Assembly (NCBI GenBank): GCA_016704145.1
Contig: JADJAS010000007.1
Span: 248,001-312,000 of the forward strand
Origin: Rhodocyclaceae bacterium
GTDB taxonomy: Bacteria > Pseudomonadota > Gammaproteobacteria > Burkholderiales > Rhodocyclaceae
DNA: 64,000 bases
Reading direction: 5' to 3'
Made by a program: the position numbers and the translations under genes. The notes under the pieces are model-generated. The model had not been told where the DNA came from, did not search any database, and was given only the letters and a program-made list of their open reading frames with translations. Below are positions 17,030 to 25,488 of the stretch, one piece after another; positions within the stretch are counted from its first letter, which is position 1, and each line of letters opens with the position of its first letter.

Positions 17030-17569
17030 TCAGGCCGCCGCGGCCTCGGCGGCGGCGCGGCGGGTCTTGCCGGCGCGCGCCGGCATGTGGCAAAGGCCAC
17101 AAACATAACCGCGCGTGGGGTCGTAGGCATGGGCGACGAAGTCGCCGCCGCACTCCTTGCAGGTCGCCATCTGCAACATGCTGGCATCGAAGAACCGCAC
17201 CATGGTCCATGCCCGGGTAAGCGAGAGCACGGCATCCATGCCGGCGCGGCCGACTTTTTCCGAATACATGCGGTAGGCCTTGATGATCAATTCCAGGCCA
17301 GCGAGCTTGGTATTGCGCTCCAGGAAACGGAAATAGGCCATGAACAGGGAAGCATGGACGTTCGGCTGCCAGGTCATGAACCAGTCCGTCGAAAAAGGCA
17401 GCATGCCCTTCGGCGGCGAAACGCCCCTGACTTCCTTGTACAGCTTCAATAGACGCTCGCGGGACAGATTGGTCTCGGCCTCCAGCATCTGCAACCGGGC
17501 CCCGAGCTGAATGAGTTCCATCGCCAGACGAATATCTCTCGCTTCCGAGATGACGGACTTGTTACGCAT
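17030..17569 (-). CDS. flhC: FlhC, flagellar master regulator subunit
   Basis: Part of the FlhD4C2 activator that switches on class II flagellar genes. The zinc site is clear: CKECGGDF and VCGLCHMP near residues 138-160. The 179-residue start at 17569 is supported by GGAGG six bases upstream. The usual neighbour flhD is 38 bases upstream and motA-motB follow downstream, the classic order. The C-terminal Ala-rich tail (RRAAAEAAAA) is longer than in enteric FlhC. Confidence 0.95.
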   Translation of the reverse strand: MRNKSVISEARDIRLAMELIQLGARLQMLEAETNLSRERLLKLYKEVRGVSPPKGMLPFSTDWFMTWQPNVHASLFMAYFRFLERNTKLAGLELIIKAYRMYSEKVGRAGMDAVLSLTRAWTMVRFFDASMLQMATCKECGGDFVAHAYDPTRGYVCGLCHMPARAGKTRRAAAEAAAA

Positions 17570-17607
17570 GTAAACCTCCGGAGTGGCGCGCTGACCGCAG
17601 AATGAGT

Positions 17608-17925
17608 TCAGGCGACCGACTCGACGGGCCGGCCAGCGGCGAGGATCGCCGCGTGAATATGACCGACGCCGCGGTCGCGCTCGTGATTCGCCAGCAGATC
17701 GAGCAACAGCGAGTTGTCGAACCGGAAACTGCAAAGCAGCATGTCGGAAGTCGCCATCTTCAAGACTTGGCCCGGCGTCAGACGCTCGAGGATATCGGCA
17801 ATCTCCTCGCTGATGCCTAGCCGGAAAATGGCGGCTTCCCGGTCGGAACGCACCATGTTCTGCGCGAGCATCATGTAGGCGAGATTGACTTCCTTTATGT
17901 CGTTGTAGGTGTCAGTCGATTTCAT
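17608..17925 (-). CDS. flhD: FlhD, flagellar master regulator subunit
   Basis: Helical 105-residue partner of FlhC. It matches the family in IKEVNLAYMMLAQNMVRSDR, AAIFRLGISEE and LTPGQVLKMA. The ribosome site AAGGAG precedes the ATG. The upstream gap of about 200 bases is A+T-richer than its surroundings, holds a perfect inverted repeat (18046-18068), and is the likely input point for motility control. Confidence 0.95.
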   Translation of the reverse strand: MKSTDTYNDIKEVNLAYMMLAQNMVRSDREAAIFRLGISEEIADILERLTPGQVLKMATSDMLLCSFRFDNSLLLDLLANHERDRGVGHIHAAILAAGRPVESVA

Positions 17926-18045
17926 CAGAGAACTCCTTGTCAGCCCCGTCCAGGTTGCTTTGACGGTGATGGCATTATCAAGCCGGGTCCGTCAAGGAAA
18001 AAATCGCTGGAAAAAGCTTTCTGATGTCGCAAATGAACGGCGGCC

Positions 18046-18068
18046 TTTGTAAGAAAAAACCTTACAAA
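18046..18068. promoter_or_regulatory. Perfect inverted repeat upstream of flhD
   Basis: TTTGTAAG and CTTACAAA arms of 8 bases separated by 7 bases (AAAAAAC). It lies about 120 bases upstream of the flhD start and 60 bases past the end of the HDOD-GGDEF gene. No T-tract follows on either strand, so an operator is more likely than a terminator. The protein that would bind it is unknown. Confidence 0.4.
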
Positions 18069-18128
18069 TGACGTATATCCGATTGATTTATATGTTTTTT
18101 ACGGTGAGAACAGAAGTTTCTTGCGGCC

Positions 18129-20054
18129 TCACTTGACTTGCTGGAAAGCAGCGACGCGATTTCGGCCCTTTTCCTTGGCGAGATAGAGCCCCTGATCCGC
18201 GCACTTGACCAGGGCATCGGAAGTCTCCATCCCCTCGTCCCGCACGGCGACGCCGATGCTGACGGTGCTGTCGAGCCGGAGGTCGCCCGTCGGAATCACC
18301 ATCGACTCCACCGAGTGCCTCACACGCTCGGCACAGGCCAGCGCGGCGGTCAGGGTGGTGTCGGGGCAGATCACCAGAAATTCATCGCCGCCCAGGCGGG
18401 CCACCACATCGGGTGTGCGCAGACCGCGCTTCAAGGCCTGGGCCGCCTGCTTGAGGACGATGTCGCCAATATCGTGGCCGTAGCGGTCATTGATCGGCTT
18501 GAATGCATCGAGGTCCACGACCATGCAGGCCAGCGGCCGCTTGCTGCGCAGCGAAGCGGCCCATTCCTGTTCCAGTCGCTCCATCACATACCGCCGGTTG
18601 GGGAAACCCGTCAGTGGATCGGTAAGCGCCGCTTCCTGAAGACGACGATTCGACACGGCAAGTTCGGCGGCAAAGCGGCGAATCTCCTCGCGATCGCGCT
18701 CGATCTCGTCTTGCAGGCGCACCACCCGAAAACCCGCCGACAGCCTGGCCGAGAGCACTTTCGGCCGCAGCGGCTTGGTCAGGTAGTCGTCGACGCCGGC
18801 ATCGAATGCGCGGATCAGGTGCTGATCGTCGTCCAGCCCCGTCAGCAGCATGATGTAAATGCGGCGACCAACCTTGGTCTGCCGCAGCGCCAGGGTCAGT
18901 TCGATGCCATCCATGCTCGGCATCATCCAGTCGACCACCATCACTTGCGGACGGAGATCGACGGCCATCTCGAAGGCCTGTTGTCCGTCGACGGCCTCGT
19001 AGACCTCGTGGCCGTAATTGGTCAGCAACACCTTCAGCATCGCGCGGAAAGTAACGTCGTCGTCGACGATCAGAATCCGCATCGGCTCGTGGGTACCGGG
19101 TGAATCCGACCGCTCGCCGAACATCGGCTGAATGCCCGGCACCACCGAAAGCTCCTCGAACGGCACCAGCGCCTCGGTATCGATGCCCAGCAGCGCCCCC
19201 CATTCCAGCCACTCCTGCGCCGCCTTGTTGCACAGGGCGGTCAGCGCATCCACCTCGATCGAGAGATAGCTGCCGATGCGCAGCACCGCCGGCATCATGG
19301 AGCGCCGCTCCAGTTCCGGCGCCAAACACATCTCGGCGATGCGATGCGCAAGCGCCAGCGCCCAGGTGATGCCGTAGGGGCGGGATCCTTCGACGATCCC
19401 GGCCTTCTCAACCTGCTCGTGGTTATGCACCGGTTCGATGAATGCCTTGGGCAAGCCCCAATCCATCAGCATGGCCGCCGAAAGCTCGGCGTGGGTCATG
19501 GCGAAGGATTCCCGCTCGCGGGCAAATCGACCCTCGACGCTCTCGGCTTTCGCATCGGCCAGCAGGTGCGAATACTCTTCCGGAAACAACGTGGCGAGTG
19601 AAAGCTCGCCGATGTGCGACAGCAGGCCGACGCTGAAGCACTCCTCCGGTGCCGCCAGCCGCGTACGCATGACCAACGCCTGCAGCGCGATGGCGCGCGC
19701 CAGCGACAGCGACCAGAAGCGTGAATAGTCGAAATTCTTGCAGCGGCCGCTGCGATTTTCCGACAACAGGGAAAACCCCAGCGCCAGCGCACGCACCGTC
19801 GGAATGCCGAGCACCACCAAGGCATCGTTGACCGACGCCACCGGACGACGGGTTCCCGCCTGCACGGAGTTGGCGGCCTTGATCAGGCGTCCGACGAACG
19901 CCGGATCGCCCTTGACCGCGTGGGCCAGATCGCTCAGCGGCACATCGTCGCGACGGGTCAGGCGGATGATGGCCATCGCCGCCCCCTTGGGCGAGGGCAA
20001 AACGCCGGTGGCCTTGAGTTGCTCGAACTTTTCGAGGTCGATCGGGGTGGTCAT
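18129..20054 (-). CDS. HDOD-receiver-GGDEF signalling protein (diguanylate cyclase)
   Basis: A 641-residue cytoplasmic protein. An HDOD domain covers about residues 10-260. A receiver domain covers about 325-440, with DDDV and phosphoacceptor Asp375 in VVDWMMPSMDG. A GGDEF domain covers about 475-640. The cyclase signature ARLGGDEF is intact and the inhibitory I-site RTPD sits five residues before it, so c-di-GMP synthesis with product feedback is likely. It lies just upstream of flhDC on the same strand, which suggests a role in the motile/sessile switch. The input kinase is not identifiable here. Confidence 0.93.
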   Translation of the reverse strand: MTTPIDLEKFEQLKATGVLPSPKGAAMAIIRLTRRDDVPLSDLAHAVKGDPAFVGRLIKAANSVQAGTRRPVASVNDALVVLGIPTVRALALGFSLLSENRSGRCKNFDYSRFWSLSLARAIALQALVMRTRLAAPEECFSVGLLSHIGELSLATLFPEEYSHLLADAKAESVEGRFARERESFAMTHAELSAAMLMDWGLPKAFIEPVHNHEQVEKAGIVEGSRPYGITWALALAHRIAEMCLAPELERRSMMPAVLRIGSYLSIEVDALTALCNKAAQEWLEWGALLGIDTEALVPFEELSVVPGIQPMFGERSDSPGTHEPMRILIVDDDVTFRAMLKVLLTNYGHEVYEAVDGQQAFEMAVDLRPQVMVVDWMMPSMDGIELTLALRQTKVGRRIYIMLLTGLDDDQHLIRAFDAGVDDYLTKPLRPKVLSARLSAGFRVVRLQDEIERDREEIRRFAAELAVSNRRLQEAALTDPLTGFPNRRYVMERLEQEWAASLRSKRPLACMVVDLDAFKPINDRYGHDIGDIVLKQAAQALKRGLRTPDVVARLGGDEFLVICPDTTLTAALACAERVRHSVESMVIPTGDLRLDSTVSIGVAVRDEGMETSDALVKCADQGLYLAKEKGRNRVAAFQQVK

Positions 20055-20100
20055 GTTGGCTCGCGACTGAACAGAACAGGGCCGGCAGTTTGATTTAGCT

Positions 20101-20117
20101 TATATTGAAATAATATA
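20101..20117. promoter_or_regulatory. Inverted repeat in the divergent HDOD-GGDEF / Nudix promoter region
   Basis: TATATT and AATATA arms with a 5-base spacer, in the 161-base A+T-rich gap between two divergent genes. The AATATA/TATATT arms could also serve as -10 elements. Weak evidence. Confidence 0.25.
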
Positions 20118-20215
20118 TGCAATTAGTTCAAATCTAACCACGGCACGTCGGCAGCCGACGATGCCGAATATTACACGCTCATCGCGCTCGCCGGTTCGCT
20201 AGAATCGGCACTCAC

Positions 20216-20761
20216 ATGGACACGGCCGTCAATTACTGCGCGACTTGCGGCGCGAAAGTCAGTCTTCGCATCCCGCCGGGCGACCGGCTGCCCCGTCACG
20301 TCTGCGATGTCTGCGGCGTCATCCATTACCGCAACCCGCGGTTGGTGGTCGGCACCCTGCCGGTATGGGAGGACAGGGTATTGCTCTGCCGGCGGGCCAT
20401 AGAGCCGCGTCACGGCAAGTGGACGCTGCCCGCCGGTTTCATGGAGAACGCCGAGACCGTCGCCGATGCCGCCGTGCGCGAGACCATGGAGGAAGCCAAT
20501 GCCCGCGTCGAACTGGGCGAGATGTATACGCTGATCTCCGTACCCCACGTCAGCCAGGTGCACGTCTTCTACCGCGCGCGGTTGCTCGACCTCGATTTCT
20601 TCGCCGGCGAAGAGACGCTGGAGTTGCAACTGTTTCGCGAGTCCGACATTCCCTGGCGCGACATTGCTTTCCGCACCATTAGCCTGACCCTGCGGCACTT
20701 TTTCGAGGATGTCCGCGCCGGCGGGTTTTCGTTCCGCGCCTTCGACCTCGCCCCGCCCTGA
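20216..20761 (+). CDS. Nudix hydrolase with N-terminal zinc ribbon
   Basis: A 181-residue hydrolase of nucleoside-diphosphate-linked compounds; the substrate cannot be told. The N-terminus has a zinc-ribbon-like pair, YCATCG and VCDVCG. The Nudix box runs from GFMENAE to RETMEEANA; the usual Gly near its end is Asn, as in a known Nudix subgroup. It is 11 bases upstream of the RraA-like gene. A degenerate copy of the 25-base repeat (20254-20278) encodes KVSLRIPPG between the two Cys pairs. Confidence 0.88.
   Translation: MDTAVNYCATCGAKVSLRIPPGDRLPRHVCDVCGVIHYRNPRLVVGTLPVWEDRVLLCRRAIEPRHGKWTLPAGFMENAETVADAAVRETMEEANARVELGEMYTLISVPHVSQVHVFYRARLLDLDFFAGEETLELQLFRESDIPWRDIAFRTISLTLRHFFEDVRAGGFSFRAFDLAPP
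20254..20278 (+). repeat. Dispersed 25-base repeat, degenerate copy in Nudix gene
   Basis: Matches the mutL copy at about 20 of 25 positions by hand alignment. It begins GAAAGTCAGTC, ends CGCCG, and is in coding orientation. Confidence 0.5.
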
Positions 20762-20772
20762 AAGGAAACGTC

Positions 20773-21267
20773 ATGACGTTGGCCACCGCCGATCTCTGCG
20801 ACAGCCACGAGGACATGCTCCGCGATGCGCGGCTGCGCGTCGTCGCACCCATGTTCCGCAGCTTTGGCGGCCGCACGGCGTTTGCCGGCACCATCTCGAC
20901 GCTCAAGCTGTTCGAGGACAACAGCTTCGTGCGCAAGGCGCTCGAGCAACCCGGGAACGGCCGCGTGCTGGTGATTGACGGCGGCGGTTCCTTGCGCCGG
21001 GCGCTGGTGGGCGACCAATTGGCGGCGCTCGGCGTCAAGAACGGCTGGAACGGCATCGTCGTATACGGTTGCATTCGCGATGCCGCGGCCATCGGCGCGA
21101 TGGACATCGGCGTGCTCGCCTTGGCCACGCATCCGCAGAAAACCGACAAGAAGAATGTCGGCGAGGCGGACGTGCCGCTGACCTTCGGCGGCGTCACCCT
21201 CCACCCTGGCGAGTGGCTTTGCGCCGACGCCGATGGTGTCTTGGTCTCCACCCAGATGCTTGCGTAA
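20773..21267 (+). CDS. rraA: RraA-family protein (RNase E inhibitor or aldolase-like)
   Basis: A 164-residue member of the RraA/HMG-aldolase family, with VLVIDGGGSLRRALVGD and GWNGIVVYGCIRDAAAI. In gammaproteobacteria RraA binds RNase E; related proteins in other lineages are 4-hydroxy-4-methyl-2-oxoglutarate aldolases with the same fold. The length and motif set fit both, so the biochemical role is open. It follows the Nudix gene closely and probably shares its transcript. Confidence 0.88.
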   Translation: MTLATADLCDSHEDMLRDARLRVVAPMFRSFGGRTAFAGTISTLKLFEDNSFVRKALEQPGNGRVLVIDGGGSLRRALVGDQLAALGVKNGWNGIVVYGCIRDAAAIGAMDIGVLALATHPQKTDKKNVGEADVPLTFGGVTLHPGEWLCADADGVLVSTQMLA

Positions 21268-21399
21268 GCGGGAGCCGGAATCGGCGCTCCGCGGACGCTG
21301 ACTTTTTGTCAATAGAAATATATTCCGCATAGCGAAATTTTCGATCCAACACGCTGTTTTATTTTTATAATTTTTATTCTAATATCTTATATAAGACAC

Positions 21400-21428
21400 T
21401 TGTTGCTTTGCATCATGTTGCCTATACT
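21400..21428 (+). promoter_or_regulatory. Candidate sigma-70 promoter of isocitrate lyase
   Basis: TTGTTG (21400-21405), 17-base spacer, TATACT (21423-21428), 64 bases before the aceA ATG. It sits in a strongly A+T-rich stretch between rraA and aceA. Confidence 0.45.
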
Positions 21429-21491
21429 CTCGGCTATCGATCGCCGTTCGAGTGATCGAAACTCCCCAACCGCTTCGCCGAGGACAGAAAA

Positions 21492-22802
21492 ATGACCGAT
21501 CGAAAAACCCAAATCGCCGCCCTGGAAAAGGACTGGAAGGAGAACCCGCGCTGGAAAGGCGTAAAGCGAGGCTACAGCGCCAAAGACGTCGTCCGCCTGC
21601 GCGGCTCGGTCCAGATCGAATACACGCTGGCCAAGCGCGGCGCCGAGAAACTCTGGCGTCTCGTTAATGGCGAAGCCAAGAAGGGCTACGTCAACGCCTT
21701 CGGCGCCATCACTGCCGGTCAGGCCATGCAACAGGCGAAGGCCGGCCTGGAAGCCGTCTATCTCTCCGGCTGGCAGGTCGCCGCCGATGGCAACACTTCC
21801 GAGACCATGTACCCGGACCAGTCGCTCTACGCCTACGACTCGGTACCGACCATGGTCCGTCGCATCAACAACACCTTCAAGCGCGCCGACGAGATCCAGT
21901 GGTCGCGCGGTATCGAGCCGGGCAGCCAGGAGTTCGTCGATTACTTCCTGCCGATCGTGGCCGACGCGGAAGCCGGCTTCGGCGGCGTGCTCAATGCCTT
22001 CGAACTGATGAAGAATATGATCGTCGCCGGCGCCGCCGGCGTGCACTTCGAGGACCAGCTGGCCGCCGTCAAGAAGTGCGGCCACATGGGCGGCAAGGTG
22101 CTGGTGCCGACCCACGAAGCCGTCGAAAAGCTGATCGCCGCGCGCTTTGCCACCGACGTGATGGGCGTGCCGACCATCGTGCTGGCGCGCACCGACGCCG
22201 AGGCCGCCAATCTGCTGACCTCCGACCACGACGCCAACGACAAGCCCTTCCTCACCGGCGAGCGTACCCAGGAAGGCTTCTACCGCGTCAAGAACGGCCT
22301 GGAGCAGGCCATCAGCCGCGGCGTCGCCTACGCGCCCTACGCCGACCTGGTCTGGTGCGAAACCGGCACGCCGGACCTGGGTTTCGCCCGCGAGTTCGCC
22401 CAAGCCGTGCTCAAGGCCTGCCCGGGCAAGTTGCTCTCCTACAACTGCTCGCCGTCGTTCAACTGGAAGAAGAATCTCGACGACAAGACTATCGCCAAGT
22501 TCCAGGACGAACTCTCGGCCATGGGCTACAAATACCAGTTCATCACCCTCGCGGGTATCCACCTGAACTGGTACAACACCTTCATGCTCGCCCACGCCTA
22601 CGCGCGCGGCGAGGGTATGAAGCACTACGTCAACATGGTGCAGGAACCCGAGTTCGCCGCGCGCGAACTGGGATATTCCTTTGTTTCGCACCAGCAGGAA
22701 GTCGGCGCCGGTTACTTCGACGACGTCACGACGGTCATCCAGGGCGGTTCGTCGAGCGTGAAAGCGCTGACGGGCTCCACGGAGGAGGAGCAGTTTCACT
22801 GA
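21492..22802 (+). CDS. aceA: Isocitrate lyase (glyoxylate cycle)
   Basis: Splits isocitrate to glyoxylate and succinate, allowing growth on acetate-level carbon. At 436 residues it is the normal class length. The catalytic Cys loop KKCGHMGGK, the N-terminal WSRGIEPGSQEF region and the C-terminal EVGAGYFDDV are present. It has its own promoter candidate and a strong terminator. In this genome it would complement the sulfonate island, which yields acetyl-CoA. Malate synthase is not in the window. Confidence 0.97.
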   Translation: MTDRKTQIAALEKDWKENPRWKGVKRGYSAKDVVRLRGSVQIEYTLAKRGAEKLWRLVNGEAKKGYVNAFGAITAGQAMQQAKAGLEAVYLSGWQVAADGNTSETMYPDQSLYAYDSVPTMVRRINNTFKRADEIQWSRGIEPGSQEFVDYFLPIVADAEAGFGGVLNAFELMKNMIVAGAAGVHFEDQLAAVKKCGHMGGKVLVPTHEAVEKLIAARFATDVMGVPTIVLARTDAEAANLLTSDHDANDKPFLTGERTQEGFYRVKNGLEQAISRGVAYAPYADLVWCETGTPDLGFAREFAQAVLKACPGKLLSYNCSPSFNWKKNLDDKTIAKFQDELSAMGYKYQFITLAGIHLNWYNTFMLAHAYARGEGMKHYVNMVQEPEFAARELGYSFVSHQQEVGAGYFDDVTTVIQGGSSSVKALTGSTEEEQFH

Positions 22803-22834
22803 TCCCTCGATACAGAGGGAGTGGAGCGGACAGG

Positions 22835-22864
22835 CCGCGCCGAACCACCGGCGCGGTTTTTTTT
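22835..22864 (+). terminator. Rho-independent terminator of aceA
   Basis: Stem CCGCGCCG / CGGCGCGG with a 6-base loop, followed by eight T. A smaller hairpin (TCCCTC / GAGGGA) lies directly after the aceA stop. Confidence 0.93.
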
Positions 22865-23231
22865 CGGCTGCTTGTCGCCCGCGGCAAATCGTCAATATTT
22901 GAGCAGCATTCTCGGGTAATCCGCCTGCAGCTGGCTTGTTGAATATCTCCAATTGCTTAATGTTTGTTTTCGTTGATATTTGAAGCCATCCATTGGGTGC
23001 CATTCAGCGAATCAATGGCCGCTGGCGATGCATCCTGGCTTGCACTTACATCATGATCAGTTTCACTTAAGGCGAAATCACACACTTCAATCAAGAAAAC
23101 AGCCTTTGGGCCTTGTTCGCGGGTTTGTCGTCCTGCAATAATCCATGTTCCAAACACAACCAATGATTTCGGCGGTGCATCAGGGCTGACTTTGGCGTGG
23201 GCCCGGTATCCCGTACGAAGGGAGGAGATCC
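22865..23231. other. A+T-richer intergenic stretch before the cytochrome cluster
   Basis: About 370 bases with visibly lower G+C than either side. It contains a minus-strand open frame (22957-23163), a weak repeat-like sequence (CTGACTTT at 23185) and a possible promoter for the cytochrome genes (TTGTTC, 18-base spacer, AATAAT at about 23105-23134). A strong GGGAGGAG ribosome site ends it. Confidence 0.5.
22957..23163 (-). pseudogene. Possible relic coding sequence, low G+C
   Basis: An open frame on the minus strand ending TAA at 22957. It has protein-like composition (VFGTWIIAGRQTREQGPKA, FLIEVCDFALSE). No ATG start or ribosome site is apparent: the frame continues upstream into the napC-like start region with only a TTG at 23163. 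I do not recognise the family. The low G+C and missing 5' end suggest the 3' remnant of a transferred gene; a chance frame is also possible. Confidence 0.25.
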
Positions 23232-23873
23232 ATGTCGGAAGACTCGCGGCAGGTATCTGAAGGTTCCCCCGCCAGGAAGGAAGGCTGGCTGTATCGGCTG
23301 CTCAATCCGCCAAAGTGCTCCATGCTGCGCATGCTGACGGTGGGCACGATCATCGGCGTCATGATCTGGGGTGGGGTCAACATCGGCATGGAGTACACCA
23401 ACCGCGCCGACTTCTGCATTTCCTGCCACGAAATGAGTATCCCATTCGAGGAGCTCAAGAAGACAGTTCACTACAAGAACCGCAGCGGTGCCGCCGCGCA
23501 GTGCGCCGACTGCCATGTCGCCAGCAGCAAGACGCCGACCGACTACATGTTCAAGTCCTTCCAGAAGCTGATGGCGGCACGCGACGTCATCGGCAAGATC
23601 ACCGGCATCGTCGACACGCCCGAGAAGTTCGAGGCCCATCGCCTGACCATGGCCCAGCGCGTCTGGGAGCGCATGAAGGAGCGCGATTCCAAGGAATGCC
23701 GCAACTGCCACGACTTCAAGTACATGGATACCGAAAAGCAGAAGGATCGTTCGGTCGTCAAGCACGAAGGCGCGATCGAGGATGGCAAGACCTGCATCGA
23801 CTGCCACAAGGGTATCGCCCACAAGCCGATTCACAACGTCAAGGAAGGCGCCGCCGACAAGAAGGAAGGCTGA
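23232..23873 (+). CDS. NapC/NirT-family tetrahaem cytochrome c
   Basis: Membrane-anchored quinol-cytochrome c oxidoreductase of the NapC/NirT family, 213 residues. One transmembrane helix (about 31-52) is followed by four CxxCH haem sites: CISCH, CADCH, CRNCH and CIDCH. Such proteins pass electrons from quinol to periplasmic reductases, or the reverse. It is the first gene of a four-gene redox cluster and has a strong ribosome site. No nap, nir or nrf reductase is nearby, so the partner is probably one of the next three gene products. Confidence 0.93.
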   Translation: MSEDSRQVSEGSPARKEGWLYRLLNPPKCSMLRMLTVGTIIGVMIWGGVNIGMEYTNRADFCISCHEMSIPFEELKKTVHYKNRSGAAAQCADCHVASSKTPTDYMFKSFQKLMAARDVIGKITGIVDTPEKFEAHRLTMAQRVWERMKERDSKECRNCHDFKYMDTEKQKDRSVVKHEGAIEDGKTCIDCHKGIAHKPIHNVKEGAADKKEG

Positions 23874-23941
23874 CGACCAGCGATCCGTCAATGCTGCGTT
23901 ATTGAGTAGTCGTTGTCCACTTTATTACTAGGAGTTGATCG

Positions 23942-24847
23942 ATGAAGAAGATTGCCCTGGCTGTGCTGGGTGGCTTGGTCGCTACCGTCGCCCATGCAGG
24001 TCCTCCGGACTGGAGCAAGGTGGCCGAGCGCAAGATCAAGGTGTTTTATCCCGGCCAGTCGCCGATGGAGTGGGTGATGAACCAGATGGAACACTCCGCC
24101 GTGCCAGACATCGTCAACAAAAAGCGTCCCTGCGCGAAATGCCACGAGGGCGACGCCAACGAGATCGGCGACAAGATCGTTGCCGGCAAGCCGGTTGGAC
24201 AATCGAAGGCCGTGCTCGAACCGAAGCCGATCAGCGGCAAGGCCGGCTGGATTCCGGTGGTCTTCAAGGCCGCGCATGACGGCGAGAAGATCTACCTGCG
24301 CTTCGAATGGACGCCGCCGCAGATCGCCGGCCCGCAGATGGACAAGAAGAACGAGGTCAAGGTCACCATGCTGTTCGATGGGGGCGGTACCGTTCCCGGC
24401 GCTGAACTCAACGGCTGCTGGAATACCTGCCACACCGACCTGCGCTCCATGAAGGATGCCAAGGACGACAAGAAGACCAAGTACGTCAAGGACGCCGACC
24501 TTGGCGGCGGCAAGTTCTATGACCTCATCCAGTATCGCAGCGGCAAGGGCGAAAAACCCGTTGACGGCTACGTGACCGATCAGCGCCACATGGAAGGCGG
24601 TCAGGGCCTGGTCAAGGCCGAAGGCATCAAGGAAGGCAATAAGTGGGTCGTCACCTTTGAGCGCAAGCTCGCCGGCGGCGGCAAGGGCGACCACGCCATC
24701 ACGCCGGACAAGGTCTACAACTTCGGCTTCGCCATCCACGAGAGCTTTGCCGAGGCCCGCTACCATTACGTATCGCTTGGCTACCAGTTCGGCCTCGACA
24801 AGACGGTCGAAGGCGTGAAGAGCTACTACAACGTCGTCAAGCAGTAA
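23942..24847 (+). CDS. Ethylbenzene-dehydrogenase-gamma-like cytochrome
   Basis: Exported protein of 301 residues with a clear signal peptide (MKKIALAVLGGLVATVAHA). The body resembles the haem-binding gamma subunit fold of type II DMSO-reductase-family enzymes such as ethylbenzene and dimethylsulfide dehydrogenase. It has one classic haem motif, CAKCH (residues 64-68), and a second site CWNTCH (159-164), which is CxxxCH rather than CxxCH. No molybdenum catalytic subunit is encoded nearby. It probably relays electrons between the tetrahaem protein and the dihaem cytochrome; this is inference. Confidence 0.8.
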   Translation: MKKIALAVLGGLVATVAHAGPPDWSKVAERKIKVFYPGQSPMEWVMNQMEHSAVPDIVNKKRPCAKCHEGDANEIGDKIVAGKPVGQSKAVLEPKPISGKAGWIPVVFKAAHDGEKIYLRFEWTPPQIAGPQMDKKNEVKVTMLFDGGGTVPGAELNGCWNTCHTDLRSMKDAKDDKKTKYVKDADLGGGKFYDLIQYRSGKGEKPVDGYVTDQRHMEGGQGLVKAEGIKEGNKWVVTFERKLAGGGKGDHAITPDKVYNFGFAIHESFAEARYHYVSLGYQFGLDKTVEGVKSYYNVVKQ

Positions 24848-24897
24848 GCAGAGCATCCATCACCGGCAGTTATTGTCATCCTGAGGAGGAGAGCACG

Positions 24898-25476
24898 ATG
24901 AAGCAATGTTGGAACGCAGCCTTGGCCGCTGGGGCCTTGGCATTTTCGGTATCGGCCCAGGCCGCGCCGCCGACGCCGGAGATGATCTCATTCGCCTGCG
25001 CCGGCTGCCACGGCACCAACGGTGGCAGCGCCGGACTGAGCATGCCCAGTCTGGCCAGTCAGTCGAAGACGGCCATCGTCGATGCAATGAAGAAGTTCAA
25101 GAGCGGCGAGCGCCCCTCGACCGTCATGGGTCGCCTGGCCAAGGGCTACGCCGACGCCGATTTCGAGGCGATGGGCAACTTCTTCTCGAGGCAGAAATTC
25201 CACCCGACCATGCAGGCAGTGGACAAGGCGAAGGTAGCGAAGGGCAGCGACTTGCAGGAAGCCAACTGCTCGCGTTGCCACCTCGACGACGGCAAGGATG
25301 GCAAGGACGACACGCCGGTGATGGCCAGCCAGTGGCTGCCCTACCTGCAGATGCAGATGGATCTCTATCAATCCGGCAAGCGCAAGATGCCGGAGAAGAT
25401 GGCCGAGAAAGTCAAGCCGCTGTCCAAGGAAGACCTGGACGCCCTGCTGCATTTCTATGCCAGCGTTAACAAGTAA
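24898..25476 (+). CDS. Dihaem cytochrome c (FCSD cytochrome-subunit-like)
   Basis: Periplasmic cytochrome of 192 residues with signal peptide (ending AQA-APP) and two cytochrome c4/c553-type domains, each with one haem site: CAGCH (about residue 34) and CSRCH (about residue 121). Met ligands are plausible in SMPS and KMPEKM. Only 12 bases separate it from the flavoprotein gene, the usual arrangement for flavocytochrome c sulfide dehydrogenase, whose cytochrome subunit is a dihaem protein of this size. Confidence 0.88.
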   Translation: MKQCWNAALAAGALAFSVSAQAAPPTPEMISFACAGCHGTNGGSAGLSMPSLASQSKTAIVDAMKKFKSGERPSTVMGRLAKGYADADFEAMGNFFSRQKFHPTMQAVDKAKVAKGSDLQEANCSRCHLDDGKDGKDDTPVMASQWLPYLQMQMDLYQSGKRKMPEKMAEKVKPLSKEDLDALLHFYASVNK

Positions 25477-25488
25477 GGAGGCGACGAC

